A DNA stretch of 64,000 nt from Allodiplogaster sudhausi (Eukaryota; Nematoda; Chromadorea; Rhabditida; Diplogasteridae). The stretch lies in NCBI GenBank assembly GCA_945643635.1, contig CALZFC010000040.1, positions 874,001 to 938,000 of the forward strand. The letters run 5' to 3'. Shown here one piece after another: positions 23,026-34,485 of the stretch. The position numbers and the translations under genes were made by a program. Under the pieces are notes generated by a model. That model did not search any database, was not told the DNA's origin, and worked only from the letters and a program-made list of their open reading frames with translations. Each line of letters opens with the position of its first letter. Positions within the stretch are counted from its first letter, which is position 1.

Positions 23026-23028
23026 CAG
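23026..23028 (+). other. Splice acceptor 21 bp before the PMP3 start (possible trans-splice site)
   Basis: CATTTTTTCAG is a strong acceptor with a pyrimidine tract, followed by AGCTAATACCCGGCTGAAAC and the ATG at 23050. No obvious donor lies close upstream. The arrangement fits spliced-leader addition; a distant 5' UTR exon cannot be excluded. Confidence 0.4.
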
Positions 23029-23049
23029 AGCTAATACCCGGCTGAAACA

Positions 23050-23288
23050 ATGGCGTTGACCTGCACGGATATCCCGAAATGCTGCTGCGCCTTCATTATT
23101 CCGGTTGGTTACTGCACTCCGAATCAGATTCCGTTCAGGAAAGCTAAAATAAATAAATAAGATTCCAGCCGATCGGGGTGTGGATGGAGAAAGGCTGCGG
23201 GGCGGATCTCATCATCAACATCGTGCTGACCCTCTGCTTCTACATCCCCGGCCTAATCCATGCCTGCTTCATCATTGCCTGGTATTAG
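23050..23288 (+). CDS. PMP3/UPF0057 stress-type hydrophobic peptide
   Basis: Two exons (23050-23103 and 23169-23288) join in phase 0 to give 57 residues. The N-terminus MALTCTDIPKCCCAFIIP is followed by PIGVWMEKGCGADLIINIV and then LTLCFYIPGLIHACFIIAWY. This is the complete PMP3 pattern: PPIGV, a KGCGADL...N loop and YIPG...HA before the second hydrophobic span. In yeast and plants these two-span peptides sit in the plasma membrane and affect membrane potential and salt tolerance. Nematodes keep several copies. The three adjacent cysteines (residues 11-13) are a likely lipidation site, by analogy. The start has no competing ATG. Confidence 0.93.
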
Positions 23289-23593
23289 AGCAAGACCACC
23301 TACCACTTGCTCGTAAATGAGAACACGTCATTGACAGTATTTACCAAAAATTATTGAACTGCTGCTCATAACTTGTAAACCACAAACTAGAAGATCATCG
23401 TAATGCGAACAAATTCCCGTACTTACCATTTGTCACCTTTTTGTAAATATAATGAAAATGATGTTATCATTTATTTGAATACTTGTCCTGTAATAATCCG
23501 ATGTTTTCCAAGACTATCAATATGCGCTTTATGCTATGAAAGAAATACAATATTCGCGAACCATCTACCGCAACCGAGAATTACAGGAATGGC
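23289..23593. other. Short convergent intergenic gap
   Basis: 3' ends of the PMP3-type gene (plus) and NDUFA5 (minus) face each other. AT-rich, with no exon seen. Confidence 0.5.
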
Positions 23594-24963
23594 CTAAGCA
23601 ATGGGCCAGAGCCACTGGTTCTTGGGGGCCTCTTCCACTAGTGGCTCCCATGCCTTGCTGTTCAGAATGGAGCGCGCTGCTTCCAATTCGTACTCGGCCT
23701 GAAGAGAAGTTCAAGTTATACTAATGAAAAAAAACAATAAGTTGTCTTTTCAAAAATATTAATTTTAACCATATCTTTTTCAAAATTTGGAATTGAAAAA
23801 AATTAAGACGCAAAAGAAGATAAACCCATTGTTTATTTTTCAGTTTCTCGGTTTCTTAAACGGCTATAAATAAATGAACGTTGATAAAACTTCTCTGGCT
23901 AGACTGAAAACTGAACTTCGCTCCCCTTCGACCTCTCCTGCAAACTCCCTTTCCATACCTGCTCGATGACTTCCTCGATCTGTCCCATTCCAATCTTCTC
24001 TTCCAATTTCGTAATGTCTGACTCTTCTTGCACGAGTGCGAGGCGTCGCTTCACAATCTCAAGACAACACTCGTACTTTGTAACACTTTGGGAATAATAA
24101 TGATGTTGAAAATTACAAAAAAAAAAATTTTGAGGGAAAACAAGTTGCTTGACACAACTCTTGCGGTCCAGAATGCAGAGAGGAATACGGAGGCTTATAA
24201 CGAAACAAGGTAATGGTAGATCACATTCAGTCAATTGCCGTTTGACGGGCATTTGAAAGGAAGCTAGAAGCTTACATAGACTGCGGAATCCGCGCACAGT
24301 TATTGGTTGATTATACCACTTAGAAAAAGAGTATTATACCACTTAGAAAAAGAGAATAGTTTGAAAACTTGATTCTTTCTTTCCAGAGATTGCGTTTGAT
24401 TAAGAATTCATAGTTATTCTTGAATGAAAGAGTTTAAAAAGACAATGAGACCTGTTCCGTGTACTTCCTATAGGCAGCAGTTGGTGGCATTTGGTCGAGC
24501 ACCTTGAGGATGCGAGAGTACACAACGGTGAGGGAGCGGTGGGGGTGCTCGTTGACGAAGAGACCAGTCAGCCCAGTCGACTGCAATCACATCTACTTTA
24601 ATCACAGTTTCTTTCTTTGTCACCCCCCCCCCCCCAAATAGAGATGTCTAAAGCAATCGAACAATAAAATAATGAATTTTCACAAACGCCCCTATTTAAA
24701 GCAATAGAGTGAGAATTCAAATGGTACGAACTTGCTGAAGCATCAGGCAGAGTTCAGCGGAACCACAATGCCAATTTAATTTACCTAAACCATAAGATAG
24801 ACAAGCTGACCTTCTTGTGGAAGTCCTGGGAGACTTTGTTGCGCTCGTGGAAGCGGTTGATGTACGGATTCTGGTACATGGCGACCGTCTGGGAAGTGGA
24901 AAGCGGACGCCGAGAAGCGAGGCGCGCGGCAGCAGGAAGAAGGGACAGGCCACGCGACGCCAT
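23594..24963 (-). CDS. NDUFA5: NADH dehydrogenase (complex I) accessory subunit NDUFA5
   Basis: Four exons (24963-24811, 24580-24452, 24057-23959, 23698-23594) are all phase 0 and give 161 residues. Family motifs are [51 protein letters not shown], and the end [23 protein letters not shown]5 (B13) belongs to the peripheral arm of mitochondrial complex I. The oddity is exon 1: it encodes 51 extra residues, [20 protein letters not shown] and then a hydrophilic stretch ending [13 protein letters not shown]. This looks like a cleavable mitochondrial presequence plus spacer, while the usual family members begin almost directly at the TTGL motif. The frame and splice sites support the join. Confidence 0.93.
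24310..24353. repeat. Tandem duplication of about 22 bp
   Basis: TTATACCACTTAGAAAAAGAG occurs twice back to back in an intron of NDUFA5, differing by one inserted base. Confidence 0.9.
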
Positions 24964-25759
24964 CCCTGGAAATCAATCAACATCGGGATAGGCATTCACG
25001 AAGGGATGAAATAGTACAATGGGTAATCGTCATCCTAGCTAATTATTCATTCCCTATTTTCTTGATTTCGGGCAGAAAAGGAAATGTGTATTATCAAAAG
25101 TTTCTATCCATCGGAATTCATCGAAGGTTGTAACGCAAAAAAGAAACTGATAGAATAACACTGAATCCTCAAATGAAATATAACAAAATAGAGATGTAAA
25201 AATTCTCTGCCTGAGACAAGAATACAGCCGGGTCCTTAAATTACAGGTTTAACTGGCAATTCTCGATTGGCACCAGTGAACAAATGTATTGCGGCCACCT
25301 CACCCAAATTCAGTTGCTCTTACCTCTTTTCCAAAATCCTTCAAAGGCTATACGTGAGAGCCGAGGATGACAAGCTTTATCACAGAAATGTAATATGTTG
25401 ATACGTAGGAAACCCTTTCACCAAACGTCTACGGAACAGGGTAAAATGCAATGGCATATGTTTCATCAAACATTGGAGAGTCATCTCCTTCATAGAAAGC
25501 ACCAGTATTACAAGTAGGCTCTCACGATATTAAATAAGTTAGTTGAATAAATATGAAACCTGAATGATAACGTTAAGTTGAAAATGTTATACATCTTAAG
25601 TGCTCTCCAACTGTTCTTTGAGGAAAAATAATGTATGATGTCTCAGCAATGATATAAGAGAAGTAAAAAATAAAGAGGTTAAAATATAATATAATGTAAA
25701 ACGAGATGAAGAAAAAGAGAAAGACATAGAGAAAGTGTGGATGATAGAAAGGTAGATAA
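24964..25759. other. Intergenic, AT-rich
   Basis: Between the NDUFA5 start and the RUFY-type stop, both minus strand. It probably includes the NDUFA5 promoter and the RUFY 3' UTR. No exon seen. Confidence 0.4.
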
Positions 25760-28355
25760 TTAAGATGTTAGAGTGGCCAGAGCAGTCTTGAGGAAGTGAT
25801 GGCACTGCTTGCATACACGCACAGGAACAGCCGAAGACGGCAGGGTCACGCGCTGCGAGCTGCACGCCGCGCAGAAGATCGAACCACATTTCCTGCAGAG
25901 ATGGAGAGAGAGAGAGAGAGAAGGAGAGAAAGAGAGAGAGCAGAGAGAACAGGAGGTACCTGCAGTGATGTTTGCGGCAAGTGATGGAGAAGGCAGTGTG
26001 GCAGGCACTGCAAGAAGCGACGGAGGAGTCGTCGACCCACTCCGCCGGCTGCAGCTCTTCCTGCAAGGTCAGGGCGCGTAGCTTGGATCTGAGAAGGATG
26101 AGGAGGAATACGGAGAGACATCCAAGATGTTTACAACATCAACTAAGAAAAGATGATTCGAGATGGTTCTCCTGACTCGGAAAGCTGTCCTCCGAGTTCT
26201 TCGAGTGTATTCTCGAGGTCGTCCACTCGCACTCGTGCTTCGTCATACTTCCGGGACATCTCTGCCAGACACTAAAATATCTCTTTGCATTCAGTGGTGC
26301 CTTTCATAGATGGTCACAACCTCTTTAGCCACTTTCAGCTCGGCGATCTGCTTGTCTTTCACTTCGTTCACTCTCTTCAGCGATTCAAGCAGCTCGCGCG
26401 CGTCTTTCAGTTCTTTCTGCTTGTCCTTCAAAGTCATTTTTTTTGTAACAAAAAAATCAAACATTTGCCTGTATGTATGTATGCATTATTTTGGTGATTT
26501 TAAAACACATTGTGCAGCAAATGACCTCAAGATTGTTGAGAGTCTTGCTGTACTGCTCGCACTTCCTCTCGAACTGCTCCTTGAGAATGAGCTCCTCCTT
26601 GTTCATCGTCTCTTTAGCCAGGAGATCCCTCTGGAGACTTTCCAATGCTTCGAGTGCTTCATCGCGCTCCTGAAAGAAAGAAGTGAGAGATAGAAAAGAG
26701 AAAAGAGAAGAGCGAACCATGGCGATGGCCTGGTTGGCCGCGACGAGTTCCCTCTCTCTCCTGGCCGCCGCCTCCTCTTTCTCCCGCAGATTCTCATACA
26801 ACTCCCGCTTCATCCTCTGCGTGTCTTCGTGTCGTTTCTCAGCAAATCGAAGCGCGTCCTCGCGTACGACCAACTAAATTCTTTGAATCTTTCTTCTCTC
26901 TTTCTTCATCCTCTCTGCCACTCTTACTTTCTCATTGTCTCTAACCCATTCTCTCTCTCTCCTTACCTGTTCATGCAGTCTGTTCCTCTCCTGTTCCCAT
27001 CGTGCCTCTGCATCTACTAGCTTGGTTTTCAAATTCTTCTCCTCCATTTCTCTTTCGTTGTCATTCACTCGCGTCTCCAGTTCACTCATTGAAATCTGAT
27101 TCAGCAAATTGACAACTGTAGAGAGATGGTGAGAAAGAGAGCGACCAAAGTGATAAACATGAGTGAAATGATAAACAGCCTTACACTGCCGCTGTCTTTG
27201 TCTCGTTCTCTGTTCTTCCACTCGGTGAGCTTTGCTTTTGCGTTGTCGAAGTTGCATCTTGAACAAGTACGTAGATAATAACAGAAGGAAGTAAAAGTGC
27301 CTCAAGTCAACTGTAATAAGCTGAGAGATACTGTAGTTGTCGATTGCGTTCCTCGAGAAAGCTAATCTGGTCGAGCAGCATACTTCTCTCGCTTTCTTCA
27401 GCCTTGAGTGTTCTCTCATCTGATTCCGCCTCTTCATCTGCTGCCACGGGGATTTTGATGTAGAAGGAGAGATCCACACTCGTCGGCTGCTCCTGGAGGA
27501 CAATTTCCTTATATGTATTACTACAATTTTAATTGCCTGAAGAAGACTTTAATAATATATGTATTTTTGCACTAAAAGTGGAAACAAAGTAGACGGGAAT
27601 ACCATAAGATGGTCGTGCTCGATGAGGAGAGCGCAGTCAACAACGGAGAGGCCGAGAAGAGCACCGACCAGCTGCTCGCTTTCCTCGCAACGAAGAAGAG
27701 CCCATGGCTCGTAGTACTCTCTGATATCATTCTATTGCCTCACTAGCTAAATCTGCGGTGAACGGAAAGGTGCAGAAGAATTTTGGAGAAGCAAACCTAA
27801 GAAAGTGCGACTGCGTGATCGCGCGAAAGAGTTCGATCATCTTCTTTTGCATGAGAACGAGACGGAGAAGACAACGGATCTTCGTCATTCCGTTCCTCAA
27901 CAATCATCCATTCTAGTGGTAGATTCCTTCGTTCAGATCATTTTCTTACTCTTGTCCCAATAAGAAGTGAGTTCAGTAAGAATGGATTGCTACGAACAGA
28001 AGTTGCTGCAGTTGATCAACGCAAGCTACGGCCTCTGCCACGTCCACTCGGTCCGCGCTCATCCGCCGCAGTGCCAGCCAGAGTTCCATGTCAGCTGGCC
28101 GGAAGGCCAGCATTGATCTCGACGCTTCAAACAAAACAATTCTTGTCATATGAATACAATGAAATAATATGCTTAATGGTTTGCCAGAAGAGTGTTTGCC
28201 ATACCCCGGAAGCCGTGCCAGAGAGTCTTCTCGAGCACGATGAGGAGATCAGCAATGAGTTGTGTCTCTCCTTCAACGATCCTTCTCCGCGGCGCCCTGA
28301 GAGCGTCGTCCAGGAAAGCGCGCAGCACGAGGCGCCCCACCGTCAGCAGATTCAT
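25760..28355 (-). CDS. RUFY: RUN and FYVE domain protein (RUFY1/2-type endosomal adaptor)
   Basis: The start at 28355 reads MNLLTVGRLVLRAFLDDALR, the beginning of a RUN domain. It continues with LIVLEKTLWHGFRG, MLAFRPADMELWLALRRMSA (28040-28110), IRCLLRLVLMQKKMIELFRA (27800-27880) and YYEPWALLRCEESEQLVGAL (27620-27710). SVDLSFYIKIPVAADEE (27430-27490) then leads into a long coiled coil (27400-26200; e.g. KREWEREL-type heptads over at least five exons). The end is a FYVE finger: WVDDSSVASCSACHTAF then CRKHHCRKCGSIFCAACSSQ, and VRVCKQCHHFLKTALATL before the stop at 25760-25762. The R(K)HHCR and RVC motifs that bind PI3P are intact. RUFY proteins link PI3P endosomes to small GTPases and transport. 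Domain order and length match the family. Confidence 0.93.
25905..25945. repeat. (GA)n tract within the FYVE-coding region's intron
   Basis: GAGAGAGAGAGAGAAGGAG run between the exon ending HHCR and the exon starting KCGS (minus sense: CT tract before an acceptor). Confidence 0.8.
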
Positions 28356-29365
28356 CTTCTCGTTCTCTCCACAACAAAGGCTTCAATCTGTCTTCCCACG
28401 TCACTCTCTCACAACAAAGATAGAAGTTGTACCTCTGTGCATTCGATGTGGTTGTGACTGCGACGGCCCAATCGACGGAAGCATCTTCTCAATTCATCAT
28501 GTATTAGAAATCATGGTTCATCTTGGTCACCGAATTTCGTTGTAATTATTAATTTGTCTAGATACGAACAGCGAGATCGTTTCAAGAACATCGCAGCTTA
28601 ATAAAATCATGTTGAAAAGTAAACTAAATATGAAATGCGATCGAATCATATTCATGAATGAGAATCATTCCTTTTGTTGATGGTTTGTTGGACATTTCGT
28701 TTTCTCTAACTGTGCAACTTTCTCTCTCATTCTCTCCTTCTCTAATTCTTTCTCTATCTTTCACTTCGCCCCGTCTACTATCTCCGTACGTATGTTCACA
28801 ATATTTTCATTTCTTTTCTTTCTCGTCCTCTCTCTATTTCTATAGCTTGCTGTTTAATTGCAGGTAGCAGAATTGGGACCGTAAGCTCACATTCCGCTGA
28901 AGACTCTAGAATCCGCAAACACTTAAAAACAGAAGACATACTCAAGGTGCTTGGTTCAACTAAACCTTTCCTTCAATTCCACGATAGTAAGAGGCCGAAG
29001 CTTATTCATGAGCGAGAAAAATCACATCGTAACGAATGGTTTTATAGTGCAGAGTTCTCACACAGAGATGCTATGTATATACGATTTTAAATTTTCATTA
29101 TGACTTGTTGAAGCATGAAGCATCATTCCTTTCATATTGCAAAAGGGCTATATACATGTGTATGTTTCTACTATCCTCCTATTTTCACAGAGGTATTCAC
29201 CAAAAGTGCGATCTAAAAAAATTAGGAGCCTGAATCGTTCTTAGGTAAGATATTTTTGTACATACAGACAATATTGTTAAATGTTGATTAGCATGAATGC
29301 CATGCAGGGTTGAAGAATGGCACCCTTCATCTTTTTCCTGTATCTTTTTCAACACTTGAAGCTGT
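28356..29365. other. Intergenic between RUFY-type start and transporter stop
   Basis: Contains the presumed RUFY promoter, a pyrimidine-rich segment at 28710-28850, and AT-rich sequence with TATACATGTGTATG near 29150. No exon seen. Confidence 0.4.
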
Positions 29366-31343
29366 CTAGTTCTTTGTTTCCGGCAGCTTCTTATAGAGAA
29401 AGATGAAGGCGCCAATGATGGGAGGGACGAAGAGGAGGAAGTAGCAGAGCGCGCCGCCGAGGAAAGAGGAAAGAGGGAGATACATCGCCAGCAAAACGGC
29501 ACGCCTAAATTATGCTTTATTTCTTTCCTTGCCAAAACTTGTTTTTTCAATCCTTGCTGTGGAAATGCTTTTAACAAAAAGTATTCAGATATAACTGATG
29601 ATCTTCTATAAGTTTCTGAACTCTTTCTTGAATATGATATTAGCCGTAGGGATATAATGAATGAAAGGGAAAGAAAGTAACACTGCGGCCATGACGACAT
29701 TGGCCCAAGTCATAGCGGCAGCACGGGCATGGGAAGGGAGGAGTTCGGCAGTGATGAAGAAGGACAGAGGGCCAGGGCCAGCCGCGAACACAAAGGCGAA
29801 GACGCACACCACTCCCACCAGGGAGTAGCCCAGCCAGAGCTTCTGCAGACAGGGCAAGGCTAGTCCCTCTTTCTTTCTCTCTTGAAAGGAGTCCAACAGA
29901 TGTCTGTTCGAAGAGATGCATGAGGAGTGCGATGAGGCAATTCGCAATGATCACCATGGCAAGAGTGGCAAGAAGAAGCGGCCGCCTTCCAAAGCGGTCG
30001 ACCACTGCTGCCGATGTCAGCGAGCCCGTCTGGAGACACCATTACATCTAGTGCACTTGCCATATCACAAATTATTCACTAGACTTTTGCCTCTTCTTTC
30101 TTCGCGGAATAGAGCCAGCAAGCCGTCTCATAAATTGCAATTACAATATCACAACTGTAACTAACCAACATTAAGGAAGAGATGGCGATGTTAGCCATGG
30201 CCGCTTGGAAAGAAGTGAGACCGACGTTCATGAGGATACTCACAACGTATCCGTTGATCACTATACTTTATTCTTTATTATATCTTAATTTGTCCAGATC
30301 AGCATGTCTTAGATGAAATAGAGAGAGAGAGAGATTGGGGGGGGGAGGGAGAGAGGGAGAGGGAGAGGGAGAGAGGGGAATAAATTTTATTTAAGAAACA
30401 TTTGTGGTGATTTAAAACTTTTGATAGTAAAAACTAGGAAACCGTCGGTGATTCTGGCAGAAAGGGAAGAAGCACAAGCACAACGAGGAAGATGGCGAGG
30501 GAGAAGGCGTAGAGAAGCCACCACGAAGAACGAGTGCCCAGCATCTTCAAGCACATCTTCCATTCAAGAGAGAGAGGAGAAGAGGGCGACAAACTTGTGG
30601 CATTGCGAGGACTGACGAGACGATGATGCTCCCTTGCAGAACGATTCCAGTGGACAAGGAAATGGCCCCGCGGCACGCCTTCGGACTTAGCAACAATTGG
30701 GAAGGGGTCACTCTCAGTGTATGATGAGAAAGAAATGGTACAAGTGTCTACCTCGCTTCGGAGAGAAACATCGGCGCACAACCGAGACCAATCGCCATGA
30801 AGAACCCGAAGATAAACCGTGATATCGCGTAGAGTATGTAGCTGTTTAGCTAAAGTAAGCACTTGAATTGCCATTCAGAATGCTCCTTGAGCTGCATACA
30901 AAGAAGCTGGCGATGGCGAGGGAGCAAGCCGCGGCCTGCGCGGCGGCCGCCAGCTGCACGGCGCGGCGCCGGCCGACTCCGTCCGCCAGACAACGGATCA
31001 GGAAGGCGCCGAACAACGAACCAGCGAACATCCCAGACACTATCAACGACCAGATCACCTAGATTACATACATATATCATGTTCCTGAAAAGTGATGTGC
31101 ATTATTGAAAACGTGGATACCTCCAAGTCATGCTGCCCGAGGATCTCGTCGTGTGTTTGATGCCAAGAGTCGTTGAGGAAGGAGATGAATCCTTCCTGAG
31201 CCGGGTTGGTGAGGACGAGTTGGAAGCCGAAGTGGAAAGGGGCAGAGAAGGCCAGGAGGGCAGCTGCAGCACAAAGACGACGAGGAGGACGGCCATCTCC
31301 GGGGCTGAGGAAGGGGCTTTTGAGACATTCTTCAGGATCTCAA
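29366..31343 (-). CDS. Facilitative sugar transporter (GLUT/SLC2, major facilitator superfamily)
   Basis: Minus-strand exons give the GLUT order. First comes LAFSAPFHFGFQLVLTNPAQ (31200-31300, equivalent to the GYNTGVINAP segment). Then IWSLIVSGMFAGSLFGAFLI with GVGRRRAVQL (30900-31060), SRFIFGFFMAIGLGCAPMFL (30770-30840), LVVLVLLPFLPESP (PESP motif, 30440-30470), INGYVVSILMNVG (30200-30260), VVDRFGRRPLLLATLAMVI (29940-30010), and GPGPLSFFITAELLPSHARA (29710-29790). It ends KKLPETKN with TAG at 29366-29368. PETK, PESP and both GRR motifs support a working MFS sugar carrier of about 450 residues. The protein stops directly after PETK, shorter than usual. No in-frame ATG precedes the first exon; see findings. 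Confidence 0.85.
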
Positions 31344-31376
31344 AAGGACTCACAGACAAGTTGTTGTCACGCGCTC

Positions 31377-31383
31377 TTTTATA
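31377..31383 (-). promoter_or_regulatory. TATA box for the sugar transporter
   Basis: On the minus strand CCATATAAAAGAGCG lies about 40-60 bp upstream of the first transporter coding sequence, and a second TATAAAA-like motif is 12 bp further up. Position and orientation fit a core promoter. Confidence 0.45.
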
Positions 31384-32804
31384 TGGATTTTATAGAAAAC
31401 GTTGACAAGGGGACGAAAGGTAGAGGAAACAAAAAAGAGAATGCAAAAGAACTCGAAGACAAAGAATGATTTCTTATTCTATTTAAAGATATTGGAGCTA
31501 TCTACATCTACGATTTGAAAAATACATATTATTTCATGCCAAAGCAAATATGCCAAGTACTAATTCCCAAATACTCCATCAATCTTCATAACTCAATATT
31601 AATATTTTTCTAGTGTGCACTGCTGCTGGCAAAATGATTGCCAGCTTCTGTTTTGTGCTTCGAGGAATCTGCCAAGTTTGCAAGAGCACTCTTACAACAG
31701 ACCAAGTCGGCAAGGGTGTAATGTCCACTCGTGAGTTACTCTCGATCCCTCTCCCTCCATCTCCTTCTCATTCTCTATTTCTATCCTCTATCTCTCATCA
31801 CCTCTAACATATCACTACTCCTAGTCCTCTTATCCCATGATAAAGCATTAGCTATATAATCTGCATGGTGCCCTGAACTTACATATACGCCTCTTGAAAC
31901 TATGTACTTATTCTATCAACAGCTGACAGAGCTGTTGGAAAAATGAAAAAATAGGGGTACGAGAACACAATTATTTGCATTAAAAGAGCCTTTTAAGGTA
32001 CCTTGATTTTTCTATAAATGGAGTGGAGGCAGTGTCAGGGGCGTCAGGAACAGTCATGCCTGAAAGAGTGTGGAAGCATTGATCTCGTTTGCCATGAGAC
32101 ATATGGAAGAATGGGAGCAGTAGCGAACGAAGGATCAAAGTAGAAAAAAGGCAGCTACTGTGTGAGGGAGACGGTCATGGTACAGTTATGCAAATTGGTA
32201 TTGGAGATAAATGTACACATATGGACAAAAATAAGTGAATGCAGAGCAAAGCGGTGAGAAGGAAAGATCAAATGGCCAGAGAAATCAGGCAGAGGATTGT
32301 GAACGAATTTGAAGAAAAGAGAACGAGCGTGTTTAAATTGAGTATTGGAAATTTCCATTTCCAGTGCAGAGAATAAGTAAATGATTGAGACTTTACTGTA
32401 GTTGCTCTCGATCTTGCACACTGTCATTATCATTTTCTCGCATTTTAACTCTTTGTGTCTCTCTATCCTTCTCACTCTCTCGCGCTCTCTTTCTCTCTCA
32501 TAATTATCGTTTTCCTTCTACCTCTTTCCGTTCTGCCATAAACATGTATGTACGTAATATGTCTATACATCAAAATTTTAAAAATAAATGTCTATGTATT
32601 TTCTTTAGTCCAATTCCCAAAACAGGATGAATACTACAACAGAGAAATGATTAAGCTTTTCCCGCAAAACTGAATATTTGGAATGTGATGGAAGAATCAG
32701 CGGATCGACGTCTTTCCCGTGGAATGAATTTCTCGGAAGAAGGAGGAGACTTGAGTGCTTAATCTGTCACTTGAAGATGATCAATTTATCACTATCGTCT
32801 CATG

Positions 32805-33120
32805 CTCTCTCACTCTCTCTTTCTGTTTTGACTTCTCTCTCTCTCTCTCTCACTCTCTCCATCACAAACACACACACACACTCTCTCTCTCTCTCTCTCT
32901 TTCTGTTTTGACTTCTCTATCTTTCTCATTCTCTCCATCACCCTCTCTCTCACACTTTCTCCATCACACACACACACACACTCTCTCTCTCTTTCTGTTT
33001 TGACTTCTCTCTCTCTCTCACTCTCTCCATCACCCTCTCTCACACACTCTCTCCATCACACACACACACACTCTCTCTCTCTCTCTCACACACACTCTCT
33101 CTCTCTCTCTCATCTCTCTG
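32805..33120. repeat. Compound CT/CA minisatellite, three copies of an 80-110 bp unit
   Basis: Each unit contains TTTCTGTTTTGACTTCTCTC (32820, 32901, 32993), then CT repeats, a CACTCTCTCCATCAC core and a CA run. Length differences come from the dinucleotide blocks. Confidence 0.9.
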
Positions 33121-33812
33121 CTTTATTTTCTTTCCTTCCTTCACACTATGTCTACTTTCAATTTCTCTTTTGTTTCTTCCGTGTTCCAACTCTAGAATTC
33201 TCGAAATAGTGGAGAGACTGGGCGAAGAATGAGAATCCGACACATGATGGTAGAGAGACGGTTCTAATGGAGTAAGCACAGGCATGCCCCCTGCTGAATG
33301 AGTGCGGAGTGGCGAGTGCCTTCTCAAGTTCTCTTCCATAAGACAAAACAATCAAAGTATACCTGTTTTAGTACAAGAATGAATGGGTGCATGCTGAGGA
33401 TTACTACATACTTTGTAGGTTTCTTTATAGATGTTGTTTCCGCACCTGAATGAGATCATTCTGGCTTCGAAAGGAAGAATGAAAGAAGGGAACTGGCGGC
33501 ACTCCTTCTCTGATGTCTCATCTCACCCTCCTCCTTTCTCTACTGATACCCCCCCCCCCTCCCCACTTCAACACCTCTGAGATTTCCCCATGTGGCTTGA
33601 AGCCGCTCTTCTCTGTCAGAACAGTGGATCTGACACCTTTCATTGTGTACATCTCCCTTCATCTTACAAATCTTCCCTAGCATTCAAAACCATCTCGTGG
33701 CCTCTTCCAATGTCTACTATTTCAAATACTGTAAATATCTTAAAATGTCACAAAGAAATAGGTGCTGGAGACTGCAGAGATTGTGGTCTGAATGCGCGAG
33801 TTTCTCTGAAGG

Positions 33813-34453
33813 ATGGCTGGCTGGCCAATGAGACTTCTCTGGCTTCTCTTTCTCTACGCAATCCACGTCCTCGCCCGTCTGGACGAAGTGGATCCGGCCA
33901 TCGAATGGCATCCGGATAAGTCAGAAAGCCTTTCATGGTGTTTGTTGTGCCAAGGAAGCTGTTGTTGAGGCTGAAGAAGGAAGTAGAGTATCGTGTGAGA
34001 AGCGGCGGTCGGCTGACCATTCTGTGTAGTGGAGGACACCCGACAGTCATTCATCGAGTTAGTCAGTCCATCATATAAGGAATAAAGGAGACAAATGCTA
34101 CATTTTTAGTAAATAGGAGGTTCTTAGGGCTGCATAACTGAAAACGATATCAAAAGACTCAAATTAGTAGAGTAATTCGATCGCAAAGACGAGGCTTTCT
34201 AGTATTCGGTTTTTGATGAGTAGTTGGGCATCTACATATCAAAGGTGTCCCGCGAGTGTTTCGAGCAATGCGGGGAGATGAACCGCGTCGCATCACGCGG
34301 CAGCCGCGTCGCGTGCGCCTCCCGAGGAACACTCGCGCACTGCGGCGGAGAGACCGAGGCGGTGCTGCGTCGCTTCCGCCCTTTCGCGGCCAATCCCAAC
34401 GATCTGGAGTACAAGGCACGCCAGCGATACTACTTTGTTGGTGCGTCTACTGT

Positions 34454-34485
<32 letters not shown>

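Larger units (their letters stand above)
19913..23028. other. Gene-poor stretch of about 3 kb
   Basis: It holds AATAAA at 20094 and a possible orphan exon at 20405-20511 (MKCLGEFRQARDLFERMTAL before a GTAAGT donor). A short frame at 20863-20960 contains DVVIDEYGISRATIYP, resembling a helix-turn-helix of pogo/Tigger-type transposases but with no transposase core around it. Two GA tract clusters lie at 22095-22260 and 22560-22720. I see no intact gene. Confidence 0.4.
31344..33812. other. Intergenic between divergent transporter and ephrin genes
   Basis: Contains the transporter TATA box (31377), a candidate plus exon at 31614-31729 (acceptor TTTTCTAG, donor GTGAGT; frame with MIASFCFVLRGICQVCKS), CT tracts at 32455-32500, a compound minisatellite at 32800-33120 and a C-run at 33549-33558. 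The candidate exon could be an ephrin 5' UTR exon or part of an unseen gene. Confidence 0.4.

Noticed and set aside
33717..34054. Minus-strand frames such as KGFLTYPDAIRW across the ephrin 5' exons
   Set aside because: They are shadows of ephrin exons 1-2, whose plus-strand phases, signal peptide and downstream exons agree.
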